Positions 17,596-26,270 are shown, counted from the first letter of the stretch. The stretch: 64,000 bases of DNA from Porphyrobacter sp. (GCA_016125555.1 WGLN01000017.1:94746-158745); one strand, 5' to 3'. Notes: generated by a model not told the origin, from the sequence alone. Numbers and translations are program-made.

Positions 17596-18573
17596 CTACG
17601 CCTCGCCGCGCGCGATGCGCTCCTGCCGGTCGGCGGCGTTCTCGGTCGGCACGAAGCTAGTCGAGGTGACGCCCATCCAGATCAGCAGGGGACCTGCCAT
17701 GTAGATCGACGAATAGGTGCCGATGAACAGGCCCACGGTGATCGCCGCGACCATGCCGAACAGGCTCGGCGGGCCGAAGACCAGCAGCGGGATCAGCGCC
17801 ACGAACAGCGTCAGCGAGGTCATGATGGTGCGCGCCAGCGTCTCGTTCACCGACAGGTCGAGCAGCTCGGCGAGCGGCATCTTGCGGAACTTCTTGAGGT
17901 TCTCGCGGATGCGGTCGTAGACGACGATGGTGTCGTTGAGCGAGTAGCCGATGATCGCGAGGATCGCCGCGACGATCTGCAGCCCGAACTCCATCTGGGT
18001 GAGCGCGAACATGCCCAGGGTCAGCGACACGTCGTGGAACAGCGCGAACAGCGCGCCCACGCCGAACTGCCATTCGAAGCGCACCCAGATGTAGACCGCC
18101 ACCGCCGCCATCGCCGCGAGCAGCGCGAGGATCGCCTGGTTGCGGAACTCGCCCGCGACCTTGCCCGACACGGTGTCGTTGCCGTCCTTGCGCGCATCGG
18201 GATACTGCTTGACGATCGCGGCGATCACCTTGTTGCCGATCTCGGTGGCCGCGCCGGGGGTTTCCTCGGCCCCCTCGGGCAGGGGAACGCGGATCGAGAC
18301 CGACTTGGGCCCGCCGAACTCCTGAACCACCGGCTCGCCGTAGCCGAGCCCTTCGACCAGTTCGCGCAGGCTCGGGATCGGCGCCTGTTCGCGCTGCTCG
18401 AAGGTCAGGCGCACTTCCTGCCCGCCGGCGAAATCGACGCCGAAATTGAGGCCCTGGGTCAGCACCGCCGCCCAGCTTCCGGCGATCAGGATGATGCTGA
18501 CCACGAAGAACGGGATGCGCAGCTTCAGGAACTTGATGTTGGTATCGTCGGGGACGAGCTTGAGGAGTTTCAT
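17596..18573 (-). CDS. secF: Protein translocase subunit SecF
   Basis: This 325-residue RND-type membrane protein forms the SecDF complex, which uses the proton gradient to help pull exported proteins across the membrane. It has the N-terminal helix FLKLRIPFFVVSIILIAGSW, the conserved LNFGVDFAGGQEVRLTFEQ, a periplasmic loop and five further helices with the conserved GYSLNDTIVVYDRIRENL and NETLARTIMTSLT motifs. It follows secD by 13 bp and is in the canonical yajC-secD-secF order. Confidence 0.97.
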   Translation of the reverse strand: MKLLKLVPDDTNIKFLKLRIPFFVVSIILIAGSWAAVLTQGLNFGVDFAGGQEVRLTFEQREQAPIPSLRELVEGLGYGEPVVQEFGGPKSVSIRVPLPEGAEETPGAATEIGNKVIAAIVKQYPDARKDGNDTVSGKVAGEFRNQAILALLAAMAAVAVYIWVRFEWQFGVGALFALFHDVSLTLGMFALTQMEFGLQIVAAILAIIGYSLNDTIVVYDRIRENLKKFRKMPLAELLDLSVNETLARTIMTSLTLFVALIPLLVFGPPSLFGMVAAITVGLFIGTYSSIYMAGPLLIWMGVTSTSFVPTENAADRQERIARGEA

Positions 18574-18586
18574 GGGCTTCGCTCCC

Positions 18587-20185
18587 TTAGATGGCGATAT
18601 CGTTGGGCCGCGCCTTGCGCAGCCAGCCGGCGACCCACATGCGGGTCAGGGTCACGCCGGTAAAGACCGAGGTGAACAGGCCGATCACCAGCACCACCGC
18701 AAAGCCCTTCACCGGGCCCGAGCCGAAGGCGAACAGCGCCACCCCGGCGATGAAGTTGGTGAGGTTGGCGTCCCAGATCGCGCGGCTGGCCTCGCGGTAG
18801 CCGGTCTCGACCGCAGCGACGACCTTGCGGCCGCGCTTGCGCTCCTCGCGGATGCGCTCGTTGATCAGCACGTTGGCATCGACCGCCGCGCCGATGGTTA
18901 TGACGAAACCGGCGATCCCCGGCAGGGTGAGCGTGGTGTTGAGCCCGGCCATCAGCCCGAGCAGCATCGCCACGTTGAACACCAGCGCGATGGTCGCGTA
19001 GATGCCGAAGCGGCCATAGGTGGCGATCATCAGCACGATCACCGCAAGGCTGCCGATCGCCATCGCGATCAGCCCCTTTCGGATCGAATCCGCGCCGAGG
19101 TCAGGCCCGACAGTGCGCTCCTCGATCACCTGCAGCGGCACCGGCAGCGCGCCGGAATTGAGCGCGATCGCCAGTTCGTTGGCGCTTTGGGCGTTGAAGC
19201 TGCCCGAAATCTGCGCCCGCCCGCCGAGGATCGGCTCGTTGATGTTGGGTGCGGAGAGCACCTGTCCGTCGAGGATGATCGCGAAGGGCTTGCCCACGTT
19301 CTCGCGGGTCAGCTTGGCGAACTTGGCCCCGCCCTGGCTGTCGAAGGCGATGTTGACGACGCTCTCGTTGGTCTTGGGGTCCTTGCCGGCCTGCGCGTCG
19401 GTGAGGTTGTCGCCGCGGATGCCGCCGAGCCGCCGCACCGCGATCGCCGTGCCGGCGCCGGGCGTGCCGGGCGCATAGGGAACGATCTCGCTGCCCGGAG
19501 GCGCGATCCCGGCCTGCACGTCGCTGGGCAGGGCGTTCAGATCGACCAGCTTGAACTCGAGCTGCGCGGTCTTGCCGAGCAGGCTCTTGAGCGCGGCCGG
19601 GTCTTCGAGGCCCGGCACCTGCACCACGATTCGCGTGTCGCCCTGGCGGATGATCGTCGGCTCGCGGGTGCCGAGCTCGTCGATGCGGCGGCGCACCACT
19701 TCGGTGGCGCTTTCCATCGCGTTGTCGAGCGCGGCGTCGATCCCCGACTGGGTGGGGGTGAGCACGACGCGCTGCCCGTCGACCACCGAAAGATCCCATT
19801 CGCGGGTCAGGTTGGCGCCCTGCATCACCGGCTCGAGCAAGCCGCGCGCACGGTCGATGTCGGCGGGGCTGTCGAGCATGAAGCTGAGCCGCCCGTCACC
19901 GGTCGAGACGTCGCCGATGCGGATGCGCGGCTTGGCGTTGCGCATCAGCTGGCGGACGTTTTCCTCCATGTTCTCGAGCCGCTGGGCGCGGATGTCCGCG
20001 GCCTTGGCCTCGAGAAGGAGGTGCGAGCCGCCCGCGAGGTCGAGCCCGAGATTGACTTCCGGGTCGGGCAGGGCCGAGGGCCAGTCGAGCCCCGAGACAC
20101 TGAACAGCGAGGGTAGCGAAAGCGCCGCGAAGGCCAGCGTCAGCCCCCACAGCCAGAGCTTCTTCCAAAGGGGAAATTCGAGCAT
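18587..20185 (-). CDS. secD: Protein translocase subunit SecD
   Basis: The 532-residue SecD has an N-terminal membrane helix (WLWGLTLAFAALSLPSLF) and the conserved LGLDLAGGSHLLLEA. A large periplasmic P1 domain follows, with the motifs ELGTREPTIIRQGDTRIVVQ and GGRAQISGSF. The C-terminal RND half contains VITIGAAVDANVLINERIRE and FTSVFTGVTLTRMWVAGWL. It acts with SecF, YajC and SecYEG. The ATG at 20183-20185 gives the normal N-terminus. The gene lies 70 bp downstream of yajC. Confidence 0.97.
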   Translation of the reverse strand: MLEFPLWKKLWLWGLTLAFAALSLPSLFSVSGLDWPSALPDPEVNLGLDLAGGSHLLLEAKAADIRAQRLENMEENVRQLMRNAKPRIRIGDVSTGDGRLSFMLDSPADIDRARGLLEPVMQGANLTREWDLSVVDGQRVVLTPTQSGIDAALDNAMESATEVVRRRIDELGTREPTIIRQGDTRIVVQVPGLEDPAALKSLLGKTAQLEFKLVDLNALPSDVQAGIAPPGSEIVPYAPGTPGAGTAIAVRRLGGIRGDNLTDAQAGKDPKTNESVVNIAFDSQGGAKFAKLTRENVGKPFAIILDGQVLSAPNINEPILGGRAQISGSFNAQSANELAIALNSGALPVPLQVIEERTVGPDLGADSIRKGLIAMAIGSLAVIVLMIATYGRFGIYATIALVFNVAMLLGLMAGLNTTLTLPGIAGFVITIGAAVDANVLINERIREERKRGRKVVAAVETGYREASRAIWDANLTNFIAGVALFAFGSGPVKGFAVVLVIGLFTSVFTGVTLTRMWVAGWLRKARPNDIAI

Positions 20186-20255
20186 TGCGTCTCAGGTCTC
20201 GCGCAAAGGGGTGCCGGTTGCCCGAAGGGCGTCGGTTAAGGGCCGCAAGGGGCCG

Positions 20256-20588
20256 CTAGTCGTTGGCGGGCGATCCGCCGGGCGGAATGATGTCGCCGAT
20301 CGTCGACTTGATCGCCTTGACCCGGACATTGGTGCCAAGCTCGATCTCGACGAAGGTGTCGTCGACCTTGATGACCTTGCCCACGAGGCCCCCGGCGGTG
20401 ACGACCTGGTCGCCCTTCTTGACGCCGGCGACCTTCTGCTGGTGTTCCTTCTGGCGCTTCATCTGCGGGCGGATGATCAAGAACCAGAAGATCGCGATCA
20501 TGCCGATGAAGGGGATGGCCTGGATCCATCCGCTCGGTGCGGCAGGTGCGCCCGCTCCGGCGGCGGCGGCGAGGAGGTCGATTGTCAT
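20256..20588 (-). CDS. yajC: Preprotein translocase subunit YajC
   Basis: The 110-residue single-pass membrane protein has the helix IQAIPFIGMIAIFWFLIIRP, followed by the family signature QMKRQKEHQQKVAGVKKGDQ and VVTAGGLVGKVIKVDD. It associates with SecDF and YidC. It is first in the yajC-secD-secF operon. An N-terminal Ala/Pro stretch precedes the helix, as is usual in alphaproteobacteria. Confidence 0.96.
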   Translation of the reverse strand: MTIDLLAAAAGAGAPAAPSGWIQAIPFIGMIAIFWFLIIRPQMKRQKEHQQKVAGVKKGDQVVTAGGLVGKVIKVDDTFVEIELGTNVRVKAIKSTIGDIIPPGGSPAND

Positions 20589-20785
20589 GCGTTGAAGCCT
20601 GTCAGATCCCGTGATGGCAAGGCGAGGCGAGCGCCCCGTGCGTTCAAGTGGGCGCGCCTAGCAGCAATGCAAGCGGGCGGCAATCATGGGGCTGCGGGCG
20701 GTGCACACATGCAACACCCGCTTTCCCGACCAAACCCGCTTGCCAGCCCCGGACGCGCGCCCTATAGGCGCCGCTCCACTGGTCG

Positions 20786-20862
20786 CGGGACGTAGCGCAG
20801 CCTGGTAGCGCATCACACTGGGGGTGTGGGGGTCGGAGGTTCGAATCCTCTCGTCCCGACCA
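20786..20862 (+). tRNA. tRNA-Pro (anticodon GGG)
   Basis: This is a 77-nt cloverleaf with acceptor CGGGACG pairing with CGTCCCG (20852-20858), an encoded ACCA end (20859-20862), anticodon loop TGGGGGT with anticodon GGG, and T-arm GGAGG-TTCGAAT-CCTCT. It is divergent from yajC and converges on the flavoprotein gene. Confidence 0.96.
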
Positions 20863-20884
20863 GTGGTTTCTCCCCCGAAGGATT

Positions 20885-21952
20885 TCAGATGCGGCTGAGG
20901 CGCATCGCCAGCCCGGCGAGCCCCGGCACGAGACGCGATGCCGCGGTCATCGCCCGGGCGCCGAGCGGGGCCTCGGCGACGTGCCACAGTCTCTCGGCGA
21001 CCTTCACCGGCCGCACCGCCTGCCGCGCGAAGCGGCGCTGATAGGCGCGCGCACCCTCGCCTTGCAGAAAAGCCCGCGCCGCCGCGCGCCCGCTGGCGAG
21101 CGCGATCGCCATCCCCTCGCCCGCGAGCGAGGGGATCACCGCCGCCTGGTCGCCGAGGCGATACAGCCCCTCGCGGGTGTCGCGCGCGATCCAGCCATAG
21201 GGCACCGCGCCGATGGTATCGATCGGCAGGTCGCTGTCGCCGCAGGCGAGGCGCTGCGCGAAAGCGGGATTGCCGCGCGCGACGCCCTGCAGCAGGTCCC
21301 ACGGCTTGCCGCCCTCCTCGGCCAAGGCCGACTTGCGCAGCGCGAGGCAGACATTGGCGCTGCCGTCTTCCTGCAGCACGATCCCGGCATAACCGCCCGG
21401 AAAGAGGTGCAATTCGATCGCGTCGCCGATCAGCCGCCCGATCCCGGCGCCGGCCGGAAGGCGCACCCGCAGGCCGAGCGCCAAATCGCCATCGCTGCGC
21501 GGCCGCGCCTCGCCGCGCAGATCGTGCTTGCCGGTGGCGAGGAAGATCGCGGGGCTTTCCCAGCGGCGATCCTCCCCGATCACGGCGCCGTCCTCAAGCC
21601 CGCGCACCCGTGCGATCTCGAGCTGCGCGCCGCTCTCCACCGCCAGCTGCCGCAGCGCGCCGTCGAGAGCGCGGCGCGAGAGGCCGTAGGCGGTTTCGGG
21701 CAAGGCGGCCTCGGCGCTGGACTCGCCCGCGAACAAGCGCAGCCGGCACACGGCGGGCGCGCCGAGTCGCGCCGGGTCGCAGCCGAGCGCACGCAGCGCC
21801 TGCGCAGTGCGCCAGCTGAGAAAGCCGCCGCAGATCGCGTCACCGACCTCGGCATCGCGGTCGATCAGGATCGGGTCCGCCCCGCCGCGCGCGAGCAGCA
21901 GCGCCGCGACGCTGCCCGCCGGGCCGGCGCCGAGGACCACCGGGCGGCTCAC
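20885..21952 (-). CDS. FAD-dependent oxidoreductase of the PKS operon (geranylgeranyl-reductase/UbiH-like)
   Basis: The 355-residue flavoprotein has the dinucleotide-binding motif VVLGAGPAGSVAALLLARGG at its N-terminus. The second FAD motif LYRLGDQAAVIPSLAGEGMA is followed by IALASGRAAA, as in the geranylgeranyl reductase/aromatic hydroxylase superfamily. The GTG at 21950-21952 overlaps the methyltransferase stop (GTGA), so the two are translationally coupled. In the operon it most likely oxidises or hydroxylates the product of the type III PKS, comparable in role to SrsC of Streptomyces griseus. A reductase role on a prenyl or carotenoid substrate is an alternative. Confidence 0.82.
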   Translation of the reverse strand: MSRPVVLGAGPAGSVAALLLARGGADPILIDRDAEVGDAICGGFLSWRTAQALRALGCDPARLGAPAVCRLRLFAGESSAEAALPETAYGLSRRALDGALRQLAVESGAQLEIARVRGLEDGAVIGEDRRWESPAIFLATGKHDLRGEARPRSDGDLALGLRVRLPAGAGIGRLIGDAIELHLFPGGYAGIVLQEDGSANVCLALRKSALAEEGGKPWDLLQGVARGNPAFAQRLACGDSDLPIDTIGAVPYGWIARDTREGLYRLGDQAAVIPSLAGEGMAIALASGRAAARAFLQGEGARAYQRRFARQAVRPVKVAERLWHVAEAPLGARAMTAASRLVPGLAGLAMRLSRI

Positions 21953-22635
21953 TTGCGCCGCTCGACGCACAGGCGGAAGGGGAAGACGCGCCGCACCTCG
22001 GCGCCCGCGATGCCGGCTTGCGCGAGGATCGGCGCCCATTCCTCGGGGCGATAGGAACGCGCGATGGACAGCTGCCCGTCATGCCGCACGATCTGGTGCC
22101 ATCCCGCCAGCCGCGCCAGCAGCGGGTAGCCGCGATAGGCGAAGCCGTGGCGATGCAGGTCGTTGACGAACCAGCCGGCGGCGCTTTCGACCTCGGAGAA
22201 GCGCAGGTAGGCGACCAGCTGCGCATGGGTCATGTGGTGCGCGACGAGGCTCGAGACGATGCAGTCGAAGCCTTCCCCGGCCAATTCCGCATAATCGCCG
22301 GTGCGGTAGGCGATCGGCAGCGCCGGGTCGGTCTTGGCGCGCGCGACGCCTTCGCTGCGCGGGTTCAGGTCGACGCCGACCAGCCGCGCGGTCTTGCCGC
22401 GGCGCTGTGCCCAGCGGGCGATGGCGCGCAGCATGTCGCCGTCCCCGAAGCCGATGTCGAGCAGCGAGAAGGATGTCCGGTTCCCGATCGCGCGGTCGAG
22501 GAAGGCGAGCGTCGGGCGCCGCGCCATCGTGACCGTGTTGACCTGCGCCAGATCGCCGAGCACCGCGCTGTAGACCTCCGCGGGAAGCGCGGGATCGTCC
22601 ATGATCTCCTCGGCCCGGGCGCGGCTATCCAGCAT
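21949..22635 (-). CDS. SAM-dependent methyltransferase of the PKS operon
   Basis: This 228-residue class I methyltransferase has motif I SLLDIGFGDGDMLRAIARW near residue 60, an acidic motif II (LVGVDLNPRSEGVA) and a motif-IV-like DCIVSSLVAHHMTH. Close relatives are encoded beside bacterial type III polyketide synthases and flavoproteins. By analogy with SrsB it would methylate a phenolic lipid product. It overlaps the PKS gene by 11 bp upstream and the flavoprotein gene by 4 bp downstream. Confidence 0.82.
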   Translation of the reverse strand: MLDSRARAEEIMDDPALPAEVYSAVLGDLAQVNTVTMARRPTLAFLDRAIGNRTSFSLLDIGFGDGDMLRAIARWAQRRGKTARLVGVDLNPRSEGVARAKTDPALPIAYRTGDYAELAGEGFDCIVSSLVAHHMTHAQLVAYLRFSEVESAAGWFVNDLHRHGFAYRGYPLLARLAGWHQIVRHDGQLSIARSYRPEEWAPILAQAGIAGAEVRRVFPFRLCVERRK

Positions 22636-23671
22636 CGCACCAGCCGAAGCGGAACCCCTCCATCGCGAGGCCGGGACCGAAGGCCAGCGCGACGCCGCTT
22701 TCCGGCCGCTCGCGAATGATTCGTTCGAGCACGAACATCAGCGTCGAGGAGGACATGTTGCCGAACTCGCGCAGCACCGCGCGCGAATGGTCGAGCGCGT
22801 GTTCGTGAAGATCGAGCCCGTCGGCGACCGCATCGAGAATCGAACGCCCGCCCGCGTGGACCGCATAGGCGCGCGGCCGCTCGCCCTCGCCGAGCACGCG
22901 GCGGCGCACGCTCTCGCGCTTCAACGCCTGGCCGATCCGCCCCGGCACCTCGCCCGAGAGGTGCATCCGGAAGCCGGTGTCGCCGATCTGCCAGGTGATG
23001 AGCTCGTCGCTTTCCTCGAGCGCCGCGGCGATGCCGGTGCCGATCTCCAGCCCCTCGCCCGCGGCGCTCACCAGCGCGGCCGCCGCCCCGTCGCCGAACT
23101 GCGCCCCGGCGAGCAGCGGCTCGATGTCGATGCTGTCCTGGTGGTGCAGCGTCGACAGCTCGACCGTCACCACCAGCACCCGCGCGGCCGGCTCCGAGCG
23201 CACGATGTGGCGCGCGGTGCGCAGCGCGGTGACCGCGGCATAGCAGCCCATGAAGCCGATCAGCACCCGCTCGACGTCGTCCGGCAGCCCCAGCCGGCGC
23301 GCCACGATCTGGTCGATCCCCGGCGCGACGAAGCCGGTGCAGCTGGCGACCACGAGATGGGTGATCGTGCCGAGCTCGCCCAGTCCGGCAATCGCCGCAA
23401 GCGCGAGCTTGGGCGCTTCCTCGGCATAGATCGCCATGCGCCGCGCGGTCGAAGGTGCCTCGGCCGAATAGAAGCCCTGTCCGCCGTCAAGCTTCGCGTC
23501 CTCGGCCGACAGGACCGACCAGCGGTGCTCGATACCCGAGCGGTCGGCCATGCGGGCATAGAGCTTCGCCTCGCGCCGGCCTTCGAGCTGGCGCAGCGCC
23601 CACGCGCGATAGTCCTGCTCGAAATCGCAGTCCGGCGCGGCGGTGGCCATGCGGTTGATCCGTGCTGTCAT
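22625..23671 (-). CDS. Type III polyketide synthase
   Basis: The 348-residue protein belongs to the chalcone/stilbene synthase superfamily. The catalytic triad is visible: Cys in LVVASCTGFVAPGIDQI, His in YAVHAGGRSILDA, Asn in FGNMSSSTLMFVLERI. The C-terminal GFGPG-type loop is LAFGPGLAMEGF. It should extend an acyl-CoA starter with malonyl-CoA to an alkylpyrone, alkylresorcinol or similar phenolic lipid; starter and product cannot be read from the sequence. The ATG at 23669-23671 is preferred, with an AAGGGAG ribosome site somewhat distant (about 14 bases). It is first gene of the PKS-methyltransferase-flavoprotein operon, directly downstream of crtZ. Confidence 0.92.
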   Translation of the reverse strand: MTARINRMATAAPDCDFEQDYRAWALRQLEGRREAKLYARMADRSGIEHRWSVLSAEDAKLDGGQGFYSAEAPSTARRMAIYAEEAPKLALAAIAGLGELGTITHLVVASCTGFVAPGIDQIVARRLGLPDDVERVLIGFMGCYAAVTALRTARHIVRSEPAARVLVVTVELSTLHHQDSIDIEPLLAGAQFGDGAAAALVSAAGEGLEIGTGIAAALEESDELITWQIGDTGFRMHLSGEVPGRIGQALKRESVRRRVLGEGERPRAYAVHAGGRSILDAVADGLDLHEHALDHSRAVLREFGNMSSSTLMFVLERIIRERPESGVALAFGPGLAMEGFRFGWCDAG

Positions 23672-23782
23672 TCCGGCGTGATTCTCCCTTTCTTCGATGA
23701 ACAAGGGCTGTGCCGGGCAGGTTCCGGGCGGATTGCGTCAACCTTCATCCGGCGGGCGGGCGCTCCGGCCGGCGCGCCGCGC

Positions 23783-24280
23783 TCACAGCTGCGCCTCGCG
23801 CACCACGGCGCGGCCCGATTCCTTCTGCGCCTTGAGTTCCGCCTTGAGCTTGGCCGGGTCGCGGGCGAAGACGAAGCCGAAGCTGACCCCGCCCTCCTTG
23901 CCGATGGTCGCGTGGTGGAGCTTGTGCGCCTGCACCAGCCGCTTGGCGTAGCCCTTGCGCGGCACCCACTTCCAATAGCGCTGGTGGACCAGCCCGTCGT
24001 GGACCAGCGTGTAGATCACCCCGTAAAGCGTGACGCCGACCGCCACCCACCACAGCCAGTCCCACCACAGCGACCCGGCGATGTACATCACGGTGCAGAT
24101 CGAGCCGAAGACGACCGCGAACAGGTCGTTCTTCTCGAGCACCTTGTCGTGCGGTTCGTGGTGGTCGCGGTGCCAGCCCCAGCCCCAGCCGTGCATGATG
24201 TACTTGTGCGCGACCCAGGCGAACAATTCCATGCCGACCAGCGCGGCGAGGGTGATGGCGGCGGCTTCGAGCCAGCTCAT
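23783..24280 (-). CDS. crtZ: Beta-carotene hydroxylase CrtZ
   Basis: This 165-residue membrane di-iron enzyme of the fatty-acid hydroxylase superfamily has the CrtZ histidine pattern HKYIMH, HRDHHEPH, HDGLVH and HKLHH, with four membrane segments between. It adds 3-hydroxyls to beta-ionone rings, giving zeaxanthin or, with CrtW, astaxanthin-type xanthophylls. The start overlaps the crtW stop by 4 bp (ATGA), so both are made together. Length is typical of bacterial CrtZ, not of the larger CrtG or sterol desaturases. Confidence 0.93.
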   Translation of the reverse strand: MSWLEAAAITLAALVGMELFAWVAHKYIMHGWGWGWHRDHHEPHDKVLEKNDLFAVVFGSICTVMYIAGSLWWDWLWWVAVGVTLYGVIYTLVHDGLVHQRYWKWVPRKGYAKRLVQAHKLHHATIGKEGGVSFGFVFARDPAKLKAELKAQKESGRAVVREAQL

Positions 24281-25065
24281 GCGGGCACCTTCTCAGCGGT
24301 TTGCATCTCGCCCACCCCGGCCTTGCGCGCATGAGGCAGCGCCCACCACGGCACGTCGGGACGGCGGTGATGTTCGAGATGATAGCCGAAATGGAAACAG
24401 GTGGCGAGGCTGGCAAGCGTGCCGAAGTCCTCGCTGCGGGTGTTGTGATGGTCGGCGAAGCTTTCCGCCTCGGCCCCCGCCGCGTGGCGGTGCGGGCGGA
24501 AGGTGCCGAAATAGAACAGCTGGAGCGAGGAGCCGAGCGCCGGTGCGCCGTAGAGCAGCACGATCTTCTCCATCGGGATGCCGAAGCCGAGCCAGTAGAC
24601 GCCCACGACGCTGTGCACGTAGAGGATCGAGCGCCACCCGAAATAGCGCCGGAAGAAGGTCGCATACCAGCGCGCGAAATCGGCAGGGTTGTGCTCGTCG
24701 AAATCGGGATCGCCCGCGTGGCCGGACAGGCGGTGGTGCGCATGGTGCGCATCGCGCAGGCGCTTCCAAGCGAAGCCCGCGTAAAGCGCCAGCAGCACCG
24801 CGCCGATCGCCGCGTTGAGCTGCGGCCGGCCGGGCACCAGCGTGCCGTGCATGGCATCGTGGCAGACGATGAACACGCCGACCGACAGCCAGCACCACAC
24901 GCCGGCCACGACGAGCGCGAGCGGCAGGCTTTGCCAGGTCAGCTCGAAAGCGAACATCGCGGCGAAGTGGATCGCCAGCCAGCTGCCGGCGATGGCCGCC
25001 GCCAGCGCGAGCCCGATGGTGCGCTGGAACGCGCGCGTCGGCAGGGAGAAGCGGGAAACGCTCAT
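24277..25065 (-). CDS. crtW: Beta-carotene ketolase CrtW
   Basis: This 262-residue integral-membrane di-iron ketolase has the three CrtW histidine boxes: FIVCHDAMHG, DAHHAHHRLSG and HFGYHLEHHRRPDVPWWALP. The last string is diagnostic for CrtW. It introduces 4-keto groups into beta-carotene or zeaxanthin. With CrtZ it predicts ketocarotenoids such as astaxanthin. The core crtE/B/I/Y genes are not in the window, so this is a separate modification locus. It is the first gene of the crtW-crtZ pair, and the PKS operon follows 111 bp downstream on the same strand. Confidence 0.94.
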   Translation of the reverse strand: MSVSRFSLPTRAFQRTIGLALAAAIAGSWLAIHFAAMFAFELTWQSLPLALVVAGVWCWLSVGVFIVCHDAMHGTLVPGRPQLNAAIGAVLLALYAGFAWKRLRDAHHAHHRLSGHAGDPDFDEHNPADFARWYATFFRRYFGWRSILYVHSVVGVYWLGFGIPMEKIVLLYGAPALGSSLQLFYFGTFRPHRHAAGAEAESFADHHNTRSEDFGTLASLATCFHFGYHLEHHRRPDVPWWALPHARKAGVGEMQTAEKVPA

Positions 25066-25137
25066 GCAGGAGTTACGCGCGCACGGGTCATGCGGATGCC
25101 TATAAGGCCCGCACGCGAAACGGCAATTGCGATTGCT

Positions 25138-25623
25138 TTAGGTGCCGGCAAAGACCGTGGCCGGCACGCTCACCTCGCCCGAGGTGCCGAACACCAGCGT
25201 CACGTCGATCGCGGCACCCGGAACAACGCTGGAATCATAGTCCGAGATGACCGCGAAATCCCCGCCCGGCTGGAAGCTGAGCGTCGCGCCGGCCTCCACC
25301 GGCAGGGCGGCGACCGGCGTCCATGCCGGGCCCCCGGTCTCTGCCATCCCGGTGCCCGTGCCATGGGCGAGGCGCACCTGGGTGAGCTGCACCGTCTGGG
25401 TGCCGGTATTGGCGAGGTCGAAATAGACATGCGCCCGGTCGCCGTCGCCGCCGGGCAGCACGATGCGGGCATTGCTGACGCGGATCGTCGAGCCGAAGTC
25501 GGGCGCCTGCGCGGCCTCGGTCGCGGGGTCGCTCACCCGCTGCCCAGCCGGCCAGACCAGCATGACGAGCGCCACCAGCCCCGCCAGCGCGACAACCGCA
25601 ATCAGCCACTTGTTCCTGTCCAA
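25138..25623 (-). CDS. Membrane-anchored PCuAC-like (DUF461) protein with lost metal ligands
   Basis: The 161-residue product has an N-terminal anchor or uncleaved signal (KWLIAVVALAGLVALVMLVW). The periplasmic beta-domain resembles the PCu(A)C copper chaperone: IRVSNARIVLPGGDGDRAHV, YFDLANTGTQTVQLTQVRLA, PVEAGATLSFQPGGDFAVIS, and the end IDVTLVFGTSGEVSVP. The classic H-M-H-M copper ligands are largely missing: where they are expected I see VRLAHGTGTG and GGDFAVIS. It may not bind copper. The family assignment is by pattern only. It is upstream of crtW on the same strand with a 72-bp gap. Confidence 0.6.
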   Translation of the reverse strand: MDRNKWLIAVVALAGLVALVMLVWPAGQRVSDPATEAAQAPDFGSTIRVSNARIVLPGGDGDRAHVYFDLANTGTQTVQLTQVRLAHGTGTGMAETGGPAWTPVAALPVEAGATLSFQPGGDFAVISDYDSSVVPGAAIDVTLVFGTSGEVSVPATVFAGT

Positions 25624-25720
25624 GGATCACCTCATCCGCAAAAGCGGGAAGGGGCTAGCAGGCGCGGGGCGCGGCGGCGCTAAAATGGATTGGCAACGCC
25701 GCCCGCGGCGCGGCGCGGGG

Positions 25721-26137
25721 TCACTCCCCTTGCGGGAAGAAGAAATCGCGCAGGTGTTCGCCGATGCGCGCCGGGCGCAGGGTTTCGGCGTCGATGCAGC
25801 ACCAGCTCGACTGCACCTCGGCCAGCACCTCCTCGCCGCGCTTGATCAGCGTCGAATAGAACGCGCGGGCGCCGTTGAAGCGTTCGAGCACGGTCTGGGC
25901 GATCACGTCGTCTTCGAGGAAGGCGGGCTTGCGATAGGTGATCTCGTGCTTGAGAGCGACCCAGGCCTTGCTCGCGATCTCCTCGGCCGGGGCGAGCTTG
26001 TGCCAATGCGCCAGCACCGCGTCCTGCACCCAGTTGAGATAGCGGGCATTGTTGACATGGCCCATGAAATCGATGTCGGCTGGCTCGACCGTGATCGGAT
26101 GCACGAAGGGTGCGGCAGGGGATTCGGCTGCTGACAT
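25721..26137 (-). CDS. Acyl-CoA thioesterase, 4-hydroxybenzoyl-CoA thioesterase type
   Basis: The 138-residue hot-dog fold protein has the conserved active-site helix [20 protein letters not shown], with the catalytic Asp, and a following beta-sheet ([20 protein letters not shown], then [20 protein letters not shown]). It hydrolyses acyl-CoA thioesters in the cytoplasm; the chain length is unknown. I chose the ATG at 26135-26137 because the family begins shortly before the active site; a longer open frame to 26260 would reach into the leuC leader. The start codon lies inside a perfect palindrome (26131-26146). It is divergent from leuC. Confidence 0.87.
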   Translation of the reverse strand: MSAAESPAAPFVHPITVEPADIDFMGHVNNARYLNWVQDAVLAHWHKLAPAEEIASKAWVALKHEITYRKPAFLEDDVIAQTVLERFNGARAFYSTLIKRGEEVLAEVQSSWCCIDAETLRPARIGEHLRDFFFPQGE

Positions 26138-26146
26138 ATTTGTCAG
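26131..26146. promoter_or_regulatory. Palindrome overlapping the thioesterase start codon
   Basis: CTGACA-TATT-TGTCAG is a perfect 6-4-6 inverted repeat. The thioesterase ATG (complement of 26135-26137) is within it, and leuC starts 125 bp to the right. It may be an operator for either divergent gene or an mRNA hairpin hiding the start codon. Confidence 0.45.
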
Positions 26147-26270
26147 TATACGCGGCGAAGCTTGCAAATCCATGACGAATTTGCGCGAGGTCAAGCGTGC
26201 ATCTTGCAAGCCGGGCCGGGCTGCGTCTAATCGCCCTGCCCCCTTCCCTCCCGCCAACAAGGGTCACGTC

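Noticed and set aside
23783..24280. Sterol desaturase annotation for the crtZ gene
   Set aside because: The superfamily is shared, but the short length, the His-box spacing and the 4-bp overlap with crtW identify it as CrtZ.
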